Source of the DNA: Hymenolepis diminuta
Lineage: Eukaryota; Platyhelminthes; Cestoda; Cyclophyllidea; Hymenolepididae
Assembly (NCBI GenBank): GCA_900708905.1
Contig: CAADRB010000003.1
Coordinates: forward strand, 5,577,667 to 5,641,666
DNA: 64,000 bases
Reading direction: 5' to 3'
Position 1 is the stretch's first letter, and each line of letters begins with the position of its first letter. The position numbers and the translations under genes were made by a program. The notes under the pieces were generated by a model. The model was not told the origin of the DNA. It did not search any database and saw only the letters and a list, made by a program, of their open reading frames with translations. Below, piece after piece: positions 11,921 through 25,000 of the stretch.

Positions 11921-12777
11921 TTACAATAACGACCAAAAAGTTGGGGAAGAATAGGGAGTAGTATCCTGAATTAGTTCCTTCAATAATCGTTGAATCAAAG
12001 TCAGAATCGAATGTGAACGCTGTCAGAATGACAGCAAATGAAGAAGCAAATATCCTTAAATGAGAGAAAGCAAAAGAACAAATTCTACAAAAATGGAGAG
12101 AGAGCTATGCTAAGAAAGCTAAAAGCTGTAATCAACTTCTGGACGTCTGTTTATCCTAAATTTGATGAAAAATCTTCAACTGCAATAGCAGTGAGAGGTA
12201 CCAAGCCAAAGCTGCGTCACTCACCAGAATGCGCCCACATAAAGGAATATCTCCGTAAAAGCATATGGAACCAATAGAAGGATTTCCATTGTACTTGATG
12301 AAGAAGTTCTACGTAGAAGGCGCTGCTTAAAAAGGAAGGTGTCAAAGGGAAAATATAATTATAAATAATTGATTAATATTTTTCCTTGACGAAATTAATA
12401 TTTCATGTAATATTTTCCTCCTATTATTATCGAAAGCAACGCTTATCCCCTAAATTGTTTATGTGGACTGGCATGATTTTCCCTATACTACACATAGCTC
12501 GAGTTGAATAGCAATTATTTTTTGTTATAACAACAAGAATTTCTGTCTTTCCTCTTCCTGACTGGAATATTAGTTTGTAGATCTTATATTTTTGCCAAAA
12601 TACAAAAAATTTTCATACCATTTGATCATCTCCAATCCACGACGTGATGTTTACAAAATAGGCTAACCGGAATTCATTTGTGCTCAAACTGTAAACATGA
12701 GCATGAACCCCATCATATTCAATATATTTTTCCTTTTTGAGCAAATTTCTCGATGCAATGGTCTCCAGTTCAGACAT
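11921..12777 (-). CDS. Candidate three-exon small gene, unrecognised
   Basis: Three minus-strand exons join in phase 0 throughout. Exon 1 (12777-12619, 53 codons) begins MSELETIASRNLL and ends at donor gtatga. Exon 2 (12308-12225, 28 codons) lies between a tacgtag acceptor and a consensus donor gtgagt. Exon 3 (12019-11921, 32 codons plus TAA) follows an acceptor with a good pyrimidine tract (cattctgacag). The predicted product is 113 residues with no signal peptide or membrane segment. I recognise no family. Exon 1 and the two-sided phase match of exon 2 are the best evidence. Exon 3 is less secure because two other upstream AG sites would give shorter ends. Chance assembly cannot be excluded. 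Confidence 0.33.
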
Positions 12778-13329
12778 TTTCAAACCCCAACAATAAGTTG
12801 AAAAAAGCAAACATCAAACAACACATTAATCGCCTCACACAAAGATAGTATATCTTTGCCAAATGTCTGCGGACTTAAAATAAATCTTTTTGCAATAAAA
12901 AAATATATTTTGATTTTAATAAAAATTATTTAGAAGTTTTTTTTTCTTAAGTCACAGAAAAAATAGGTTATGTAATTGCAGCGAAGCGATTCTATTCTTA
13001 GCAATTAGGCTTTTTTAATTCATCAGGGATGCAAAACTGCGAAATAATGCTGTCAAGATCCAGTTTCACTTATAATTAAAGCTTTGAAGCTACACCATCT
13101 TCAAATTTTCTCGTGACCCATATGGCTGCTTGGAAGGCTCATCAAATTCTTAGCATTTCATCCATTTTCATCGTTGTACAAAACGTTTATCAAAATCAAA
13201 TTCATTGTAGAGTACGAATTTAATATCCATTAGATGTTTGTTTGTCTATTTATTTCACAATCGAGTGTTGTTCTGTGCTTATGTCTTAAAGTCATTTTCA
13301 TGAACTGTCTTTTTATTTCTACTGAGACC
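12778..13329. other. Intergenic, no gene seen
   Basis: AT-rich region upstream of the candidate gene at 11921-12777. It includes T-rich stretches that could be promoter DNA, but no motif is distinctive. Confidence 0.4.
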
Positions 13330-13508
13330 CACGCTTTTCATACACCTGCTACGTCGTCCTCTCATCGGCGTTTGTTCTTTATCTCTCTCCTGCCCGCTTG
13401 AACCCTCACTGTGGCTTGATCAATACATTTTGGGTGGAACAGCTCTTGGTCTTCTGCTCTAGAACCGGTGTATGCTATCAGCCGTTAGTTATTATCTTAA
13501 CCCCAGCA
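13330..13508 (+). mobile_element. LTR fragment F (3' half only)
   Basis: A GC-richer stretch resembles the 3' half of copy D. It shares a pyrimidine-rich block (TTCTTTATCTCTCTCC), an ATCAATACA block like the polyadenylation region, TAGAACCGGT for TAGAATCGGT, and an end CTTAACCCCAGCA for CTAACCTCCACA. The 5' half with TGAAGG is not found upstream, so the left limit is approximate. Confidence 0.5.
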
Positions 13509-16500
13509 GATTAAAACAACAGGTGGTAAAATAGAGTGTTTATTCGCATCTTTTTGGTTTTGGCGCGTTTTTTTTGAAATATCTCCTTAAATGTCAATTT
13601 TTTTATTTGGTCAAACTTTCTTGTCGAAAAAATTTTTCAGAGCCGTCTAATAATGCAATTTGTTTGCCACATTACTTAAACAGTTTCCCGGAGGTTTTAC
13701 GTTCAATATTTAAAGGAGGTCTATTAATACCTGCGCAGTACAAAATTAAAAATCTACTTAAAACTACCCATATCTCTGTGATTTATTGCCCTTTCAAATG
13801 CGTAATAACGTCTAGACAAACTACATACATGATAAATGCAAATTCGTAGGTAAACGTGAGATCCTAGGCACTTTGATCCCCTTCTACCTGTTTACAAATT
13901 TATAAACATTGATCGCAGTTTCATATGTTAGTTCACTCTAATTCAAATATAGCTATCTCCATTCTCTGATGTCTCTCTGATCTATCACTCCAAAATAGCA
14001 TCTATGCATTAAATGACTACTGTAATCAAGATTTTGTAGACTCTCCGAATCAATCGATATAATGGTGTAATTAAGGAGCCAACCAAATAGATGCGTATGT
14101 TATAAATTTGAAATGCTTCAGGTACCTTAGAGTCAATGCTGATATGCCCAGTTAATGAAGCCAAATCATATTTAATTGTGAAATATATATTTTGAAATTG
14201 TATGGCTTCATAACTGTTAAATACGAGTATAGAGATGAAATAGCTTAACTTGCCATTGAATTTGATTGGTCAGGAAGCAATAAGAAAGAAGTCAGAAATT
14301 ATTTTCCATAGTTGGGGTACTAAATAACAAATTTAAACTGCATTTTAAATGGCACAAACTATATCGCAGGCATAAACATTTATTTATAACTTAAACGGCT
14401 CTAACACCGAATAAATTCCAGGGAGGTAGGTCAGTTTAATATTATGTAACCCTTATTTTTCTCCATATATATTTGATTTAACAAGATGAAATATTTTAAC
14501 TGCAGATTACAGGTTCATACATTCAAAGACTGAATGGTACGGTCATCCGAATCGCCTAAACGGCCTCTTTTAATCATAAAATGAATTCAAACTGACTTGG
14601 AAAATTTGTGGCTTTCAAAATGCAAAAAAGTTAACATTTTCACTCACTAATTTTAAATCAAACACAAAGTTAATAGTCGATGGTCTCAGGAACAAACAGC
14701 CCTTTTTACCAATGCCCGCTTTGATTCTCCGAATAAAATTTCTGGTGATTTAAACAAACTTTTTCAGATTTAATCTTTGATGCCGTTTCAATTTATTCGC
14801 TTGTATAAATTTGAAGTCGATACCTAATAAAAAACCAACATATTTATTGCATGAATAAAATTTAATTGAAAGGTAAACTACCTAAATTTAATAAATATCT
14901 CTACATCATCAAAATAAAAACGCATAACTTGTAGTAAAACTACGCTACAAACCTCTTGCATGCTTCTCATCGGTGGCTTTCTGTACTCTTAAGTAATCAC
15001 TAAAATTTGCGCCTGCTTAGTGCTGACGAACCTAGAAGAAATAACGGTTTTTCCAATGTTTTATTTTAAAAATGCACCAACCTACGAGAATCACCGTAAG
15101 AAGAGGGAAAATTGGTATCTTTATTGCCCGAGCGATTGTTTCTTTTCCTTATAAATTCAACTACACTTGGATGCAATCTTGGTGAAAGAGGAATTAATTT
15201 TGGATATCAGAGTTCACACCACGGATATATTACACAAGATGTGGTAGTGTTCATAAATAAATAACACATTTGGAGAAATTTGAAATTTTACCAGAGAAGT
15301 GGATGTTGGGACTATTTCGAAATCAATAAGCTTTATGCATATTCCAATGGAAAGGTAACAAATTCGGGAGTAGCAAATATATAATTTAAATGACAACATG
15401 CATATACTGATACAATGTTATTAAAAATGTTTGAATAAAACCTTGAAATCTTTTAATGTATCATACCACAAAAATTCAAGGTTTATAATTTAATTTAATT
15501 TAAAGGAGGCTTTGATTTTTAATTTTTTTATTGGTTTTGCAATTTTCGTGTTTGTTGCAATTTAAATGTTATTTGAGATCAAAAAAATTTTTAATTCTTT
15601 TCAATATTTTAATTAATTAATTAATTTATTTGTTATTAACTTATTTGAAATTATAGTTCAATGCCTCTATTACTGTGTCGAATGGAAGGGAATATTCGTG
15701 CTCTTTTTCGCCCCTATTGGGTTTTAATAAATTTTTCATATAATATAAACAACTTATTTTCTTCCTATTCTTATTATTTATTAAAAATTAACTGATAAAA
15801 TTTTCTTTCATACTATAGTGGGATTAAAGTTTGGTCATCATATAGTTACTTTGTTCATAACTTCCATCCGAGACTGATAAAGGGTTCAATTGTAGATAGT
15901 TGTCCCGATCAATTTCGAGCATAAAATTTACCAGCGCACTGGGTATCTCATTGAAACTACATTTAACCGTGATAAAGCTCAAAACTCTGGAATATCATAA
16001 AGCGCTATCTATTCTCTCAACCACAGGAAGAAAAAAGATCGAGGCGGCTCTCTGTATCATTTTGATGCCCCTCTTTTATCATGCCACTTAATGTTATTTG
16101 CTTCCCACAATTAAAGATCGTAAAATTTTTGTGCTAGTGCGGGCAATGGTAATAATAATCTCCAATACTTTTCTTTTGGTGCAGAGAAATGTTTGTTTAA
16201 AATTTGATCATGACATTACTTTTATTGAAAATTAAATTGAAAAGGGAAGACTGTAAATCATTTATAATAAGAATTTTTGGTAGAACTTGTTTGATGTCCC
16301 TATTTAATTCTGCAGTGTTATAGATTGGAATAAGTCGATACATGGTTTGGATAGAGAATTTTAAGAGGTAAAACTTTCTATCCTCCTAATATTTAATCCG
16401 CCAGACTGATGATGCGGTGAACATCTTATTCACCTGCTACATCAGAGGCCAGATAATGTCTCCTTTTCGCCACAAATCTGCAAAATTCTGGCAAACAAAC

Positions 16501-17366
16501 AGTTTATGCAACAATTAATTTCGATCATAAATATTAATTATTTCTACATATGGTGAAATGCTTCCATGGTATTTGTTGTGAAATTGGCAATAATTGTGAT
16601 ATTAAGCTACCCTTTCTACTTATGTTAAATCAGTAGGATTATATATTCATACAATATTCTTTATTTGACCCTTTAACTACTTTCTAAGCGGGGAGGATTC
16701 TACTTTATCCACTTCATATAGTTATGTTTAATTTTATATCAATTTGCATTCAGTTGTCTTTTTATTGTCATATTCTGAGTAATTTAAAGGAAATAGTGTT
16801 TTTTTTTATCATTTATTCAAAATTTAAATATCGAGTTTGGTATATTACTTTCGATGCAACAATTGCACTACGGAAATAAAGGAGAAATTTGAGGATTCAC
16901 TTTATTATAGGTTTTTACTTGCATATTACTTTTAATAAAAAACCTTAAGAGGGTTCTTTTAAAATGAGCTTAGTCAGGAGAAGTAGTAAAATAAAAGATC
17001 TATTTAAAGGAAAAAAATACCTTTCCTACGAGTTTTGGCAAATGAAATGAAAGTCTGGGAATGGTCGACAACACATAGACCGATTTCCAGTCAGATAATT
17101 TGATCCTTATTTATGATATGTGCATTATTTCGACCACTGGCATTGTGACCTTAATGATTCTCTCTTGCTATCTTTTAATTTAATGAGTCAAACAAAGAAG
17201 AGGAGAATGCCCGCCAGTAAAGCAGACGCCGATCTGTTCAGTCTTATCATAAGCCCACTGACAGGTTTATTTGTGAAGGAACACTTAGTTGAATTGTTGC
17301 CAACTATACTATCCTGCTATATCAAATAAAGTATAACGAGAGCTCATTATCTAATATGTCATACTT
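13509..17366. other. Intergenic, 3.9 kb
   Basis: AT-rich sequence with a short TTAA-repeat tract near 15609-15627. I see no supported gene and no recognisable mobile element. Confidence 0.5.
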
Positions 17367-17413
17367 TTAGATAACGTCAGTTAAGCGTTCGTCAATCCGA
17401 GCGTTATTTTTAT

Positions 17414-17423
17414 CCCCCCCCCC
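17414..17423 (+). repeat. C10 homopolymer
   Basis: Ten consecutive C bases in otherwise AT-rich DNA. On the minus strand it lies inside a 103-codon open frame (17367-17678) and would encode three glycines there. Such tracts are prone to length errors in sequencing, so any frame across it is uncertain. Confidence 0.9.
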
Positions 17424-17818
17424 GACCTTAGGCAAAACAACTTGAGCATAAGTGAGCTCCCTCCTGTCCTCAATTTTTCCTTGTCTATCTAACCAGTTGA
17501 AAGTAAGAAAATGGAAAATTATGTAAACCAGAATAAGACGTACTTCCTCTGTGTCTTTCGTGGAATTTGTGTGTAGTTCCGAGTACTTTACAGGGAGATT
17601 TTGATTTGTCTTTGTGAGTATTATGAGAAAATTGATGTTTCGTTTGCGGTCTGAGGAATAGCAATGACAAATAATCAAATATATTCAGCACAAACTGTCC
17701 AATCAAAAGTAAACGATAGATTATCAAACCGCTAAATTAATGTAATAGTTTCAACTATCCTCTCCCAAAATGTTTACGTACACTAAGCTATTTATCCACA
17801 TGTTTGACCGATACAATA

Positions 17819-17824
17819 TTTATT
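17819..17824 (-). terminator. Candidate polyadenylation signal
   Basis: AATAAA on the minus strand, about 190 bases past the stop codon of the two-exon gene that ends at 18011. Its position suits a 3' UTR, but the hexamer is common by chance in AT-rich DNA. Confidence 0.35.
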
Positions 17825-18010
17825 AATCTTATAAATTAACTGAAATTTACCGGTGACCTTCCTCTATGTAATTGATAATCCGATAAATATGCACAGCAAT
17901 CGAAAATGCGTAGTTAATGACACATTCGTTCTCCAAACGCAGCACACATTTTTTCATATAAAAATCATAAAAATTTTTGTATACACTTTTTACTAAACCG
18001 TTATATCAAT

Positions 18011-18240
18011 TTACTGTTTACGATGTAATACCTTATCACTTCGTTTCCTAATTTCTTCTCGTATCACATTGCGCAACCGCTCAGATTGAACATATGTCAG
18101 CACAACGTTGCGTTTGCTTTTCAATTCAGATTCAAGTTTAAGACAAATATCTTCGGCCATAAGCCCGACACAAACTCTATCAAGTGTCTTTTTACTCATT
18201 ATGGGATTTTCCACAGATTCCTGAACTTGACGTTCACGAT
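18011..18240 (-). CDS. Exon 2 of the small helical-protein gene
   Basis: Encodes the rest of codon 27 and residues 28-102, ending RKRSDKVLHRKQ and TAA. It is highly charged and lacks proline after residue 39, so most of it could be a single helix. Confidence 0.62.
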
Positions 18241-19081
18241 CTGGAATAAAATTTCAAAAAATTAGAGTAGTTCAGTATCGGTTTGCAAAATTGCTGAAGA
18301 TAGATGGAGGCAAATAGCGTTAGTTAAATGTTAGCAAGAGCAACAATGTTGTGATACAAGATCAGAACCTTCTACCGCTATTAGGATGTCCCAGCATTAA
18401 GCTACTAATTGTAAAATCTGAGATGGCTACGCATCCAATCACCCCATATCAGTCCATTAAATCTAATATCAGATGGCTAGAAAGTGCTTAAGTACATCAA
18501 AAATAGCTGTCCTCTGGGGCCCATTTAGTCGACAACTAGTACAAAGGTGAGTTTTTATGCCCTGTGAACTTACTATAAAACGGTACGCAAAAATTCTTAT
18601 AGGGTTCAAGGGGCCGGAGCAATTTTGCTGAGGAACACTTGTTCAGAACGTAAGACAAATACTTGTTAAAACTGAACTTTTCCCCATTCACATAACGATT
18701 ACCCACTTTCTGAAAATATTTTTTTATATTAACTATAAATATATTTTAAAGGAATTTTTCACAGGGTAATATGATATGGGATTAAAATATGGATCTAAAC
18801 AGCGATACTTTAATGGATAAACAGATTAAATTGTTCATCTTGTAAATAGTATTATAAATAAACATCATAAAATTAAGTAAATTAAGCAAGAAAGGCTCAT
18901 AGTTTTGAATGGTTAAAAATAATTGATTTCTTTAAATGCATAGCAGGAAGGCGTCGTCAAGGCATGTGAAAGCGTAAATAGATATTAAATGGGTAACGTT
19001 ACCGGTTCGTTGTAGCCTGTCAAGTAAGTCTTGTTGTCTTGCATCTTCCATCGCAAATTGAGCTATCTTCAAAGAACGCAT
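18011..19081 (-). CDS. Two-exon gene for a small charged helical protein
   Basis: Exon 1 (19081-19003, 79 nt) begins with ATG immediately preceded by an in-frame TAA, which fixes the start. It ends CGA ACC G at donor gtaacg. Exon 2 (18240-18011, 230 nt) follows the acceptor attttattccag and ends with TAA. The split codon is GAT, and the 762-bp intron (18241-19002) is GT-AG. The product is 102 residues, rich in Arg, Glu, Lys and Gln, with long predicted helices (around residues 11-35 and 57-98), a basic C-terminus, and neither signal peptide nor membrane segment. It resembles small coiled-coil or axonemal proteins in composition only. I do not recognise the family. A candidate AATAAA follows at 17824. 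Splice sites, phase, start context and composition agree, so I regard it as probably real. Confidence 0.62.
19003..19081 (-). CDS. Exon 1 of the small helical-protein gene
   Basis: Encodes residues 1-26, starting MRSLKIAQFAMEDARQ, plus the first base of codon 27. A second in-frame ATG at residue 11 is an alternative start. Confidence 0.6.
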
Positions 19082-22000
19082 TTAATAGAACCTTAGAAGG
19101 CACCTACATTAACAGATTTCTCCGAAACAATATCGTCAATTATGACTTTTAATCGGTCAAAATTTAAACAAACAGTCTTTGGAGAATAAGATTAAAATTA
19201 ATATTTAAATTCAATGACCTTCTTTGAAATGTTTTGTTTTTCACTTTGTTTCAAATTTTATTTCAAATTACAGGATGATTAAAATTCAGATATTTGAGAA
19301 TAATTTAATTTGTTCAAAATTACGGGCAGTATTTCAAAATTAGGTTAGCTTTAAATATAATGTAATTAATCCGCTAAAAATAATCAAGTTAAGTGACTTA
19401 GAGTACAATTTATTTGAGTGGAAAGATCTATCCAACGTGGGGTGTATTAAACTGCATATTAGGTTCATATGCATATCTTTTATTCCGACCTCATCGTAAT
19501 AGTATTAAGGTCCACGATAACAAGAGTCTTAAGGAAAAAGGGATGTGAAGAGCAAGACCGGCTGATTCCTCCTGAAAACTTCCGTATCTAATAAGACTTC
19601 GTCCTTGAACTGCTATGAAATCCCTTTCTTGATTTCTTACGCTAAAACTTTCGAATCATCATATTCCGTGGAGAACTAAAGAGAGAGTTTACATAAACCA
19701 CTGGTTAAAGCAAATGGGTCAGGTTGACTAGAAAATCCTCGGTTTGATATGGACGTAAAGATTAAATAGGCAAAAAGGTCTTGAACAGTCTAAATCTCCA
19801 CCTTAATGAAATTCAAAGGAAAACAATAAAGTATGGGGCTGTTAATCCAATGTAAATGTTTACAAGAAGGGGAGCAGTGTCGTTACGTTATCGGCAGGTT
19901 CAATGATCCTCAATCGATATGATCAACAAGGACTTCCTGCACCCTATTTTTGGCTGATTTAAGACTAATAAAAGATAAGGATGGTTTAAACGCCTTGGTA
20001 TCAGTATGTCATTTATTATGCTGATATCGTTTGAAAAAACAGCAACAACTATTCAACGGGTTGAGAAAAAAACTACTTATTTCAAATCCAGTAGACAAAT
20101 CCCCCTACGCTTTCCCAATATTGTGGCTGATAATAGGGATAATCTGTGAAAGAGGATCCAAAAAACCTTGTATTTTTCTGAAGCACAAAACACAAATTTG
20201 TATTATTATATGATTTGTCGCGAATTTGTAGATTATTACCAGTCAGGCAGGCCACGGATCATTTAATACACACAGAAATACAACACAAATCTTATCAAGT
20301 TAGGAATTGGTATCATCTATCTTTTAATTTTACGAGTTAAAGCTAAATGAACCTTGGTTTTATCACTATTTAAAATAATGTATTCAGTTTTTTCCTAATA
20401 CTCATTTTCTTGACATATTTTCAAATTCCGCGTCACTCACTGTCAAAATAACTTGGTACTAACGTACTAACCCGAATTTCACACCATACTGAGAGGAGAA
20501 GGAAAAATTTAAGATATATTTAATATTTTGTAGGAGAGCTTATTTAAGTGACATGATATGTCAGCCCTCTGATCGATTGGCAAACTCAAAAATGATGCAT
20601 AAACGTTTCTGGTACCCGTAAACTTAAAACAAAATTGAAAGATTTTGATGTACTCTGTAAAACAAATGATTTTAATTTTTTTTCAAATTCTTTAATTGAA
20701 TGTAATTTTCCCGTCCTTGAAAAAAAAATGTACTGTCATGTTTCTAAAGGTCATTTCAGTAAACTTCCTGTCATATACTCAGATCAGCAATTTTGCTCAA
20801 AGTTTTGAAGGTTACCGGGAGACTGTTTTTAGCCTTTTTTAACATTCGCTTCTACCGAAATTTAACAATTTTGTTCTGCTGTAAAAGTGTGCTTTCCTCA
20901 ACTCCAAACGACGTACGAAAATTAACCTTTGAAAACCGGCATCTCTGAAATTGCTCATGACAGAAAAAACACTAGCCACTCTAGATAGTGAAGTAATTGT
21001 AATCGAGTGCGAAATTTTAAAAAAGAAACTTAAATAATAAATGAAAATATTGAAATCCAATCACCACGGTAACCAATTAATGTTGAAAAAGTGTGTGGCA
21101 TGAAATACTTCTTCTAAATTGACCGATGTCACACTTTAAATTTTGAATCAATAATCAATTAGCTTTCATTTGAACTACGTGCATGTTTGCAAGATTTTCC
21201 TCCTTATTAATACTATGAAACTGGGATTTTAACTTCGATAACCGAAAGACTTGTAGCTAAAATTAAAAATTCAAATCACATTGTTTTTAAAATTCATTAT
21301 TCGTTACTTCACGCCCTTGTTGTAGAGTGACAGTTGATAAAATTAAGTAGTTGATTTCACAATTGGCATTTTTACTAGGATAGAGCATTTATAAATAATC
21401 TAAGTAACAGTCCTACTTGAAACTGATAAGTAATATCCCCAAAAATGCAGTTATGCAGTTTCGATCAAGACCGTATGAATATCGGCATATGCCTCACTTT
21501 AAAGAAATTTCTCCAAGTTAATTTCCTCCAATTTTAAAAACAATGGAGTAGAATGTGACTCTCATATATTTTGGCAAAAATTAAAGATACGCGCTAAGTT
21601 TGAAATTAAATGAATCTCGCAACTTTTTGTTTGGTCTTATCATGTTGAGAGTGGAAACGCAGCTTCATATTGCAGCATTGATTGCTTGAAATAATTTGAT
21701 TATCTGGCATGGTATCTATTTTAATATTACACTAAAATATATTCATTATATAAAGTAGATTGTGTCTGTTGGAACTCGGGAAAATGCAGTATATTAAGAT
21801 ACCTGCCAATCAAGGACTTTTAATAGACTCACAACTAAAACCAATCAAGCTAAAGCAAAATTAGGAGGAACGGAAAAATGTGGGCAAAGATCGATAATTC
21901 ATTCTATCAAGTGATTGGGCAGGGTATTTACTTTAAATTTCATTGAATAACAATCGATTGTATATTTAAGAGGCCGGTATATTTCAAACTATTTGTGATA

Positions 22001-25000
22001 GAGAATGTGTAAAATTATCGAATTCCATTATCAGATGCGACCAGGTAAACAAATTTTTCGATATTTTCGTAATAAATGGCAGATTAATGTGGTTTATAGT
22101 AATATTGGACTTTAAGGGATTAAACAAAGAATATTCGAATGTTCAAAATTGTCATTTAATTACTTCACTTAGAGATAATAGTTTTCGACGTGACCCACTG
22201 GTGAGTCCAAGACATTACACTTATCAATAATTTATGGAGAACAAAATTAAGTTAAAATTTACATTAGTAATTAATCACGTATGAAGTGCAAAAAGAAATA
22301 TGCTAAGATCCAAAACTGTCAACATTTTTCTGCCATTATTTCATTTGGCAATGAGAAAGCTAATGGGCCTGTTAATTATTGAAATTCATATGAATACGGG
22401 GTGTTATAAAGCAGTCTAATAGAGGATTGAGGTGATATGTGAAAATAGATTACATATTTATAGCGTCAAAACGGGTTTGAATGGAATCAAGAGCTCACTT
22501 TTTAATTAATTATTATTAGTCTACAGCGCTAAGGTTTCAAATTTCAAAAACCTTCTCTAGATCCTGTCACAAGATCGTATACAAGAGGTTCAAAGTCCAT
22601 TGACTGGTCGACTGACGATTGGCAATTGTTCAAGGCACTCCAATTGTATTTAAAGCACATTTATATTTAATCCGCACTTCAGAAGAAACATTTTCCATTA
22701 AAATACACCAGTGAATTAGGAGAAATCAATGGGAACTATCCATCACTTTGAATACAACCGCAAAGAAAACAACAAATTCCACATATATGAAGTTAAGTAA
22801 ATTAGAATTTAAGACGCAAAAAATCTCTCCATTCAATCTCTTGAAGTGGTATCTACTTGTGCCAAGATTTTAAAAAAATCTTATTATTAATCACAGTGAT
22901 TGATGTCGACTAATTACCTTGTCTTATCAACAGGCGATTCATATACGTAAACAGAGAGATATTTCGTTAAGTGAAAACTAATAACACATTATAAGGCAGA
23001 AGTTCAGTATCGATCCATTCTGCGTAAAAGGTACATTTCCTGATAGAAACGCCATCTTTCTTTCTCTTTTTGCTAATTTAAAAGGTAATAAGTGACTGGA
23101 AAACACTTCATTGACGTCTAGTCTGATGGTGGAATCCAGAATTCAAATTTACAACTTAATATATTGACGAAAATTATTTAATTAAGGTTACTATTTTACT
23201 CAATAAAATGAGAGATTGGAGTGGAAAGTTAAAAACCAGTTGCATTTTTCACCATTCTGTCTCGAAATGGTAATTAATTTAAAATGCTTATAAGGAAGTA
23301 AATACAGATTTAAACAAGAGAATTTCATTCTCTAAGATCCTCTTATTTTGTTCAAAACTATTTTACAATGTTACACTGGCGTTGTATTTTTTTAAATTAC
23401 AGGAGACTGATTTAATTTTTGGTTCCTTTTGTTTGTTGAAAATACGCGTCACTAATCTCTATTCATTTCATTGTAAATTTTTTTATTTTCTCAATGAAGA
23501 TATAATTATAAGTCCTTACAATAGCCTCTAACAATGCGGAAAAATGTTAAATATTTTCTCTGAGAAGCAAATTGAAACCGAGCGAGTCAAATTAAGTAAG
23601 AAAGAAGGTTAGGGGATCAAAAAGGGAAAGTCAAAAGAGTGGTCCCATTTGATTTTTGAAATCGGGTTGTTAATAGGCAGTCCACTGCTTCGCATTCCGA
23701 AATTCATAGTCGTCCCCCAGAGATTACTGATCACATTCTCATCCACAATCTTCAGCGCTTGGTAGCAGGTTGTCCGGTAATGATGGCCGGTCGTCCCACT
23801 TCAGATCTTGTAAGATCTTTAACAGTTTAAATGATCTTTACGTAGCAGTAACTAAGTAACAAGTTATTGATTTATATCGAATGGCAATTTAACTTAACTT
23901 TATGATTAAAATCAAATAAATTTATCTTAATGATGCATGCGCTGTAGCCAAATACCAATCGTCAGTTGTACTTACAGTTTGTTTATAACCAGCTGCAATG
24001 CATAAATGTAGAAGGATGAATGATGATAACGGCTTGCTTTATAGGTTGACCAAAATATTAAATATATAATTATTTTGTAGAACCATTAAAAAAACTTTAA
24101 CACCAGCTATTGGTCTTTGTTTTTGTTCAGTTTAATTAAATTTGAAAAATATCTTTTCAGAAAAATTTTACTTCAGCTAGCTCGCGTAATAGAAAAAAAA
24201 ACAAGATATTCAAGAAGCATTCTGCGTCAACACTCATGCTCGTTCACCCAAAATGGAACAGTCATTTAAACACCGTTCCAAGGTCAATAAAAAGTGGCAC
24301 ACTTTTTAAATAGAATTGTGTGTATAAACAGAGTCACCATATTCTCAACAAAGGAACTTTGAACCAATGATATGATTTATTATTTCATGTTATCTTTAAA
24401 TATGATGATGGAAGGCATAAAAAAGTAGAAATCATAATTTTGATAACTTAGTTGGGAGGAAATAAAGGGGAACAATGCCTATATTTAAGTTTGAAATGGC
24501 ATTAAAAACGTCTACATTATTAAAAGGGCATAGAATTAACAATATCTTTTGAAGATACTTGTTTTCCCTTCGAAAATCATCCCCACTGAACAAATAATTA
24601 ATCGTTTAAAATATCATTATTTTTCTGAGGTTAGCATTTCATTTATTGCAAATTACTCAACAATGAATATTTGATTTAGTGTTCTCACTCCAGTGAAAGG
24701 AATCATGTGCGCCAATTCGATCAATGAATTGCAGGAATTAATTTATTTCAGAAACGATGCAGCCACAAAACTTGTAAAAATATTTAAGCATTATGTTTAC
24801 ATAAAGACTTATTTTGTATCCCTTTTTCGATGAAATGAAATTTAATTGTTTGTATAAATATCAAATGATATTTGACAAATTTAACTTTGAGCGTGAGAAT
24901 AGATATTTCAAATCAGGAATATTAGCGTTTTTTTGTGGCAGTACATTTATTGCGGTGTCATGGAGATCGTAAAATACGTTTTTTTAAAACCCACATGCTT

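Noticed and set aside
12038..12277. 79-codon plus-strand frame, lysine-rich
   Set aside because: It is antisense to the better supported candidate exons at 11921-12777 and has no splice sites or known motif.
23609..23830. Protein-like minus-strand frame with one TGA
   Set aside because: The open parts are within chance length, there are no convincing splice sites, and no family is recognised; a pseudogene cannot be shown.
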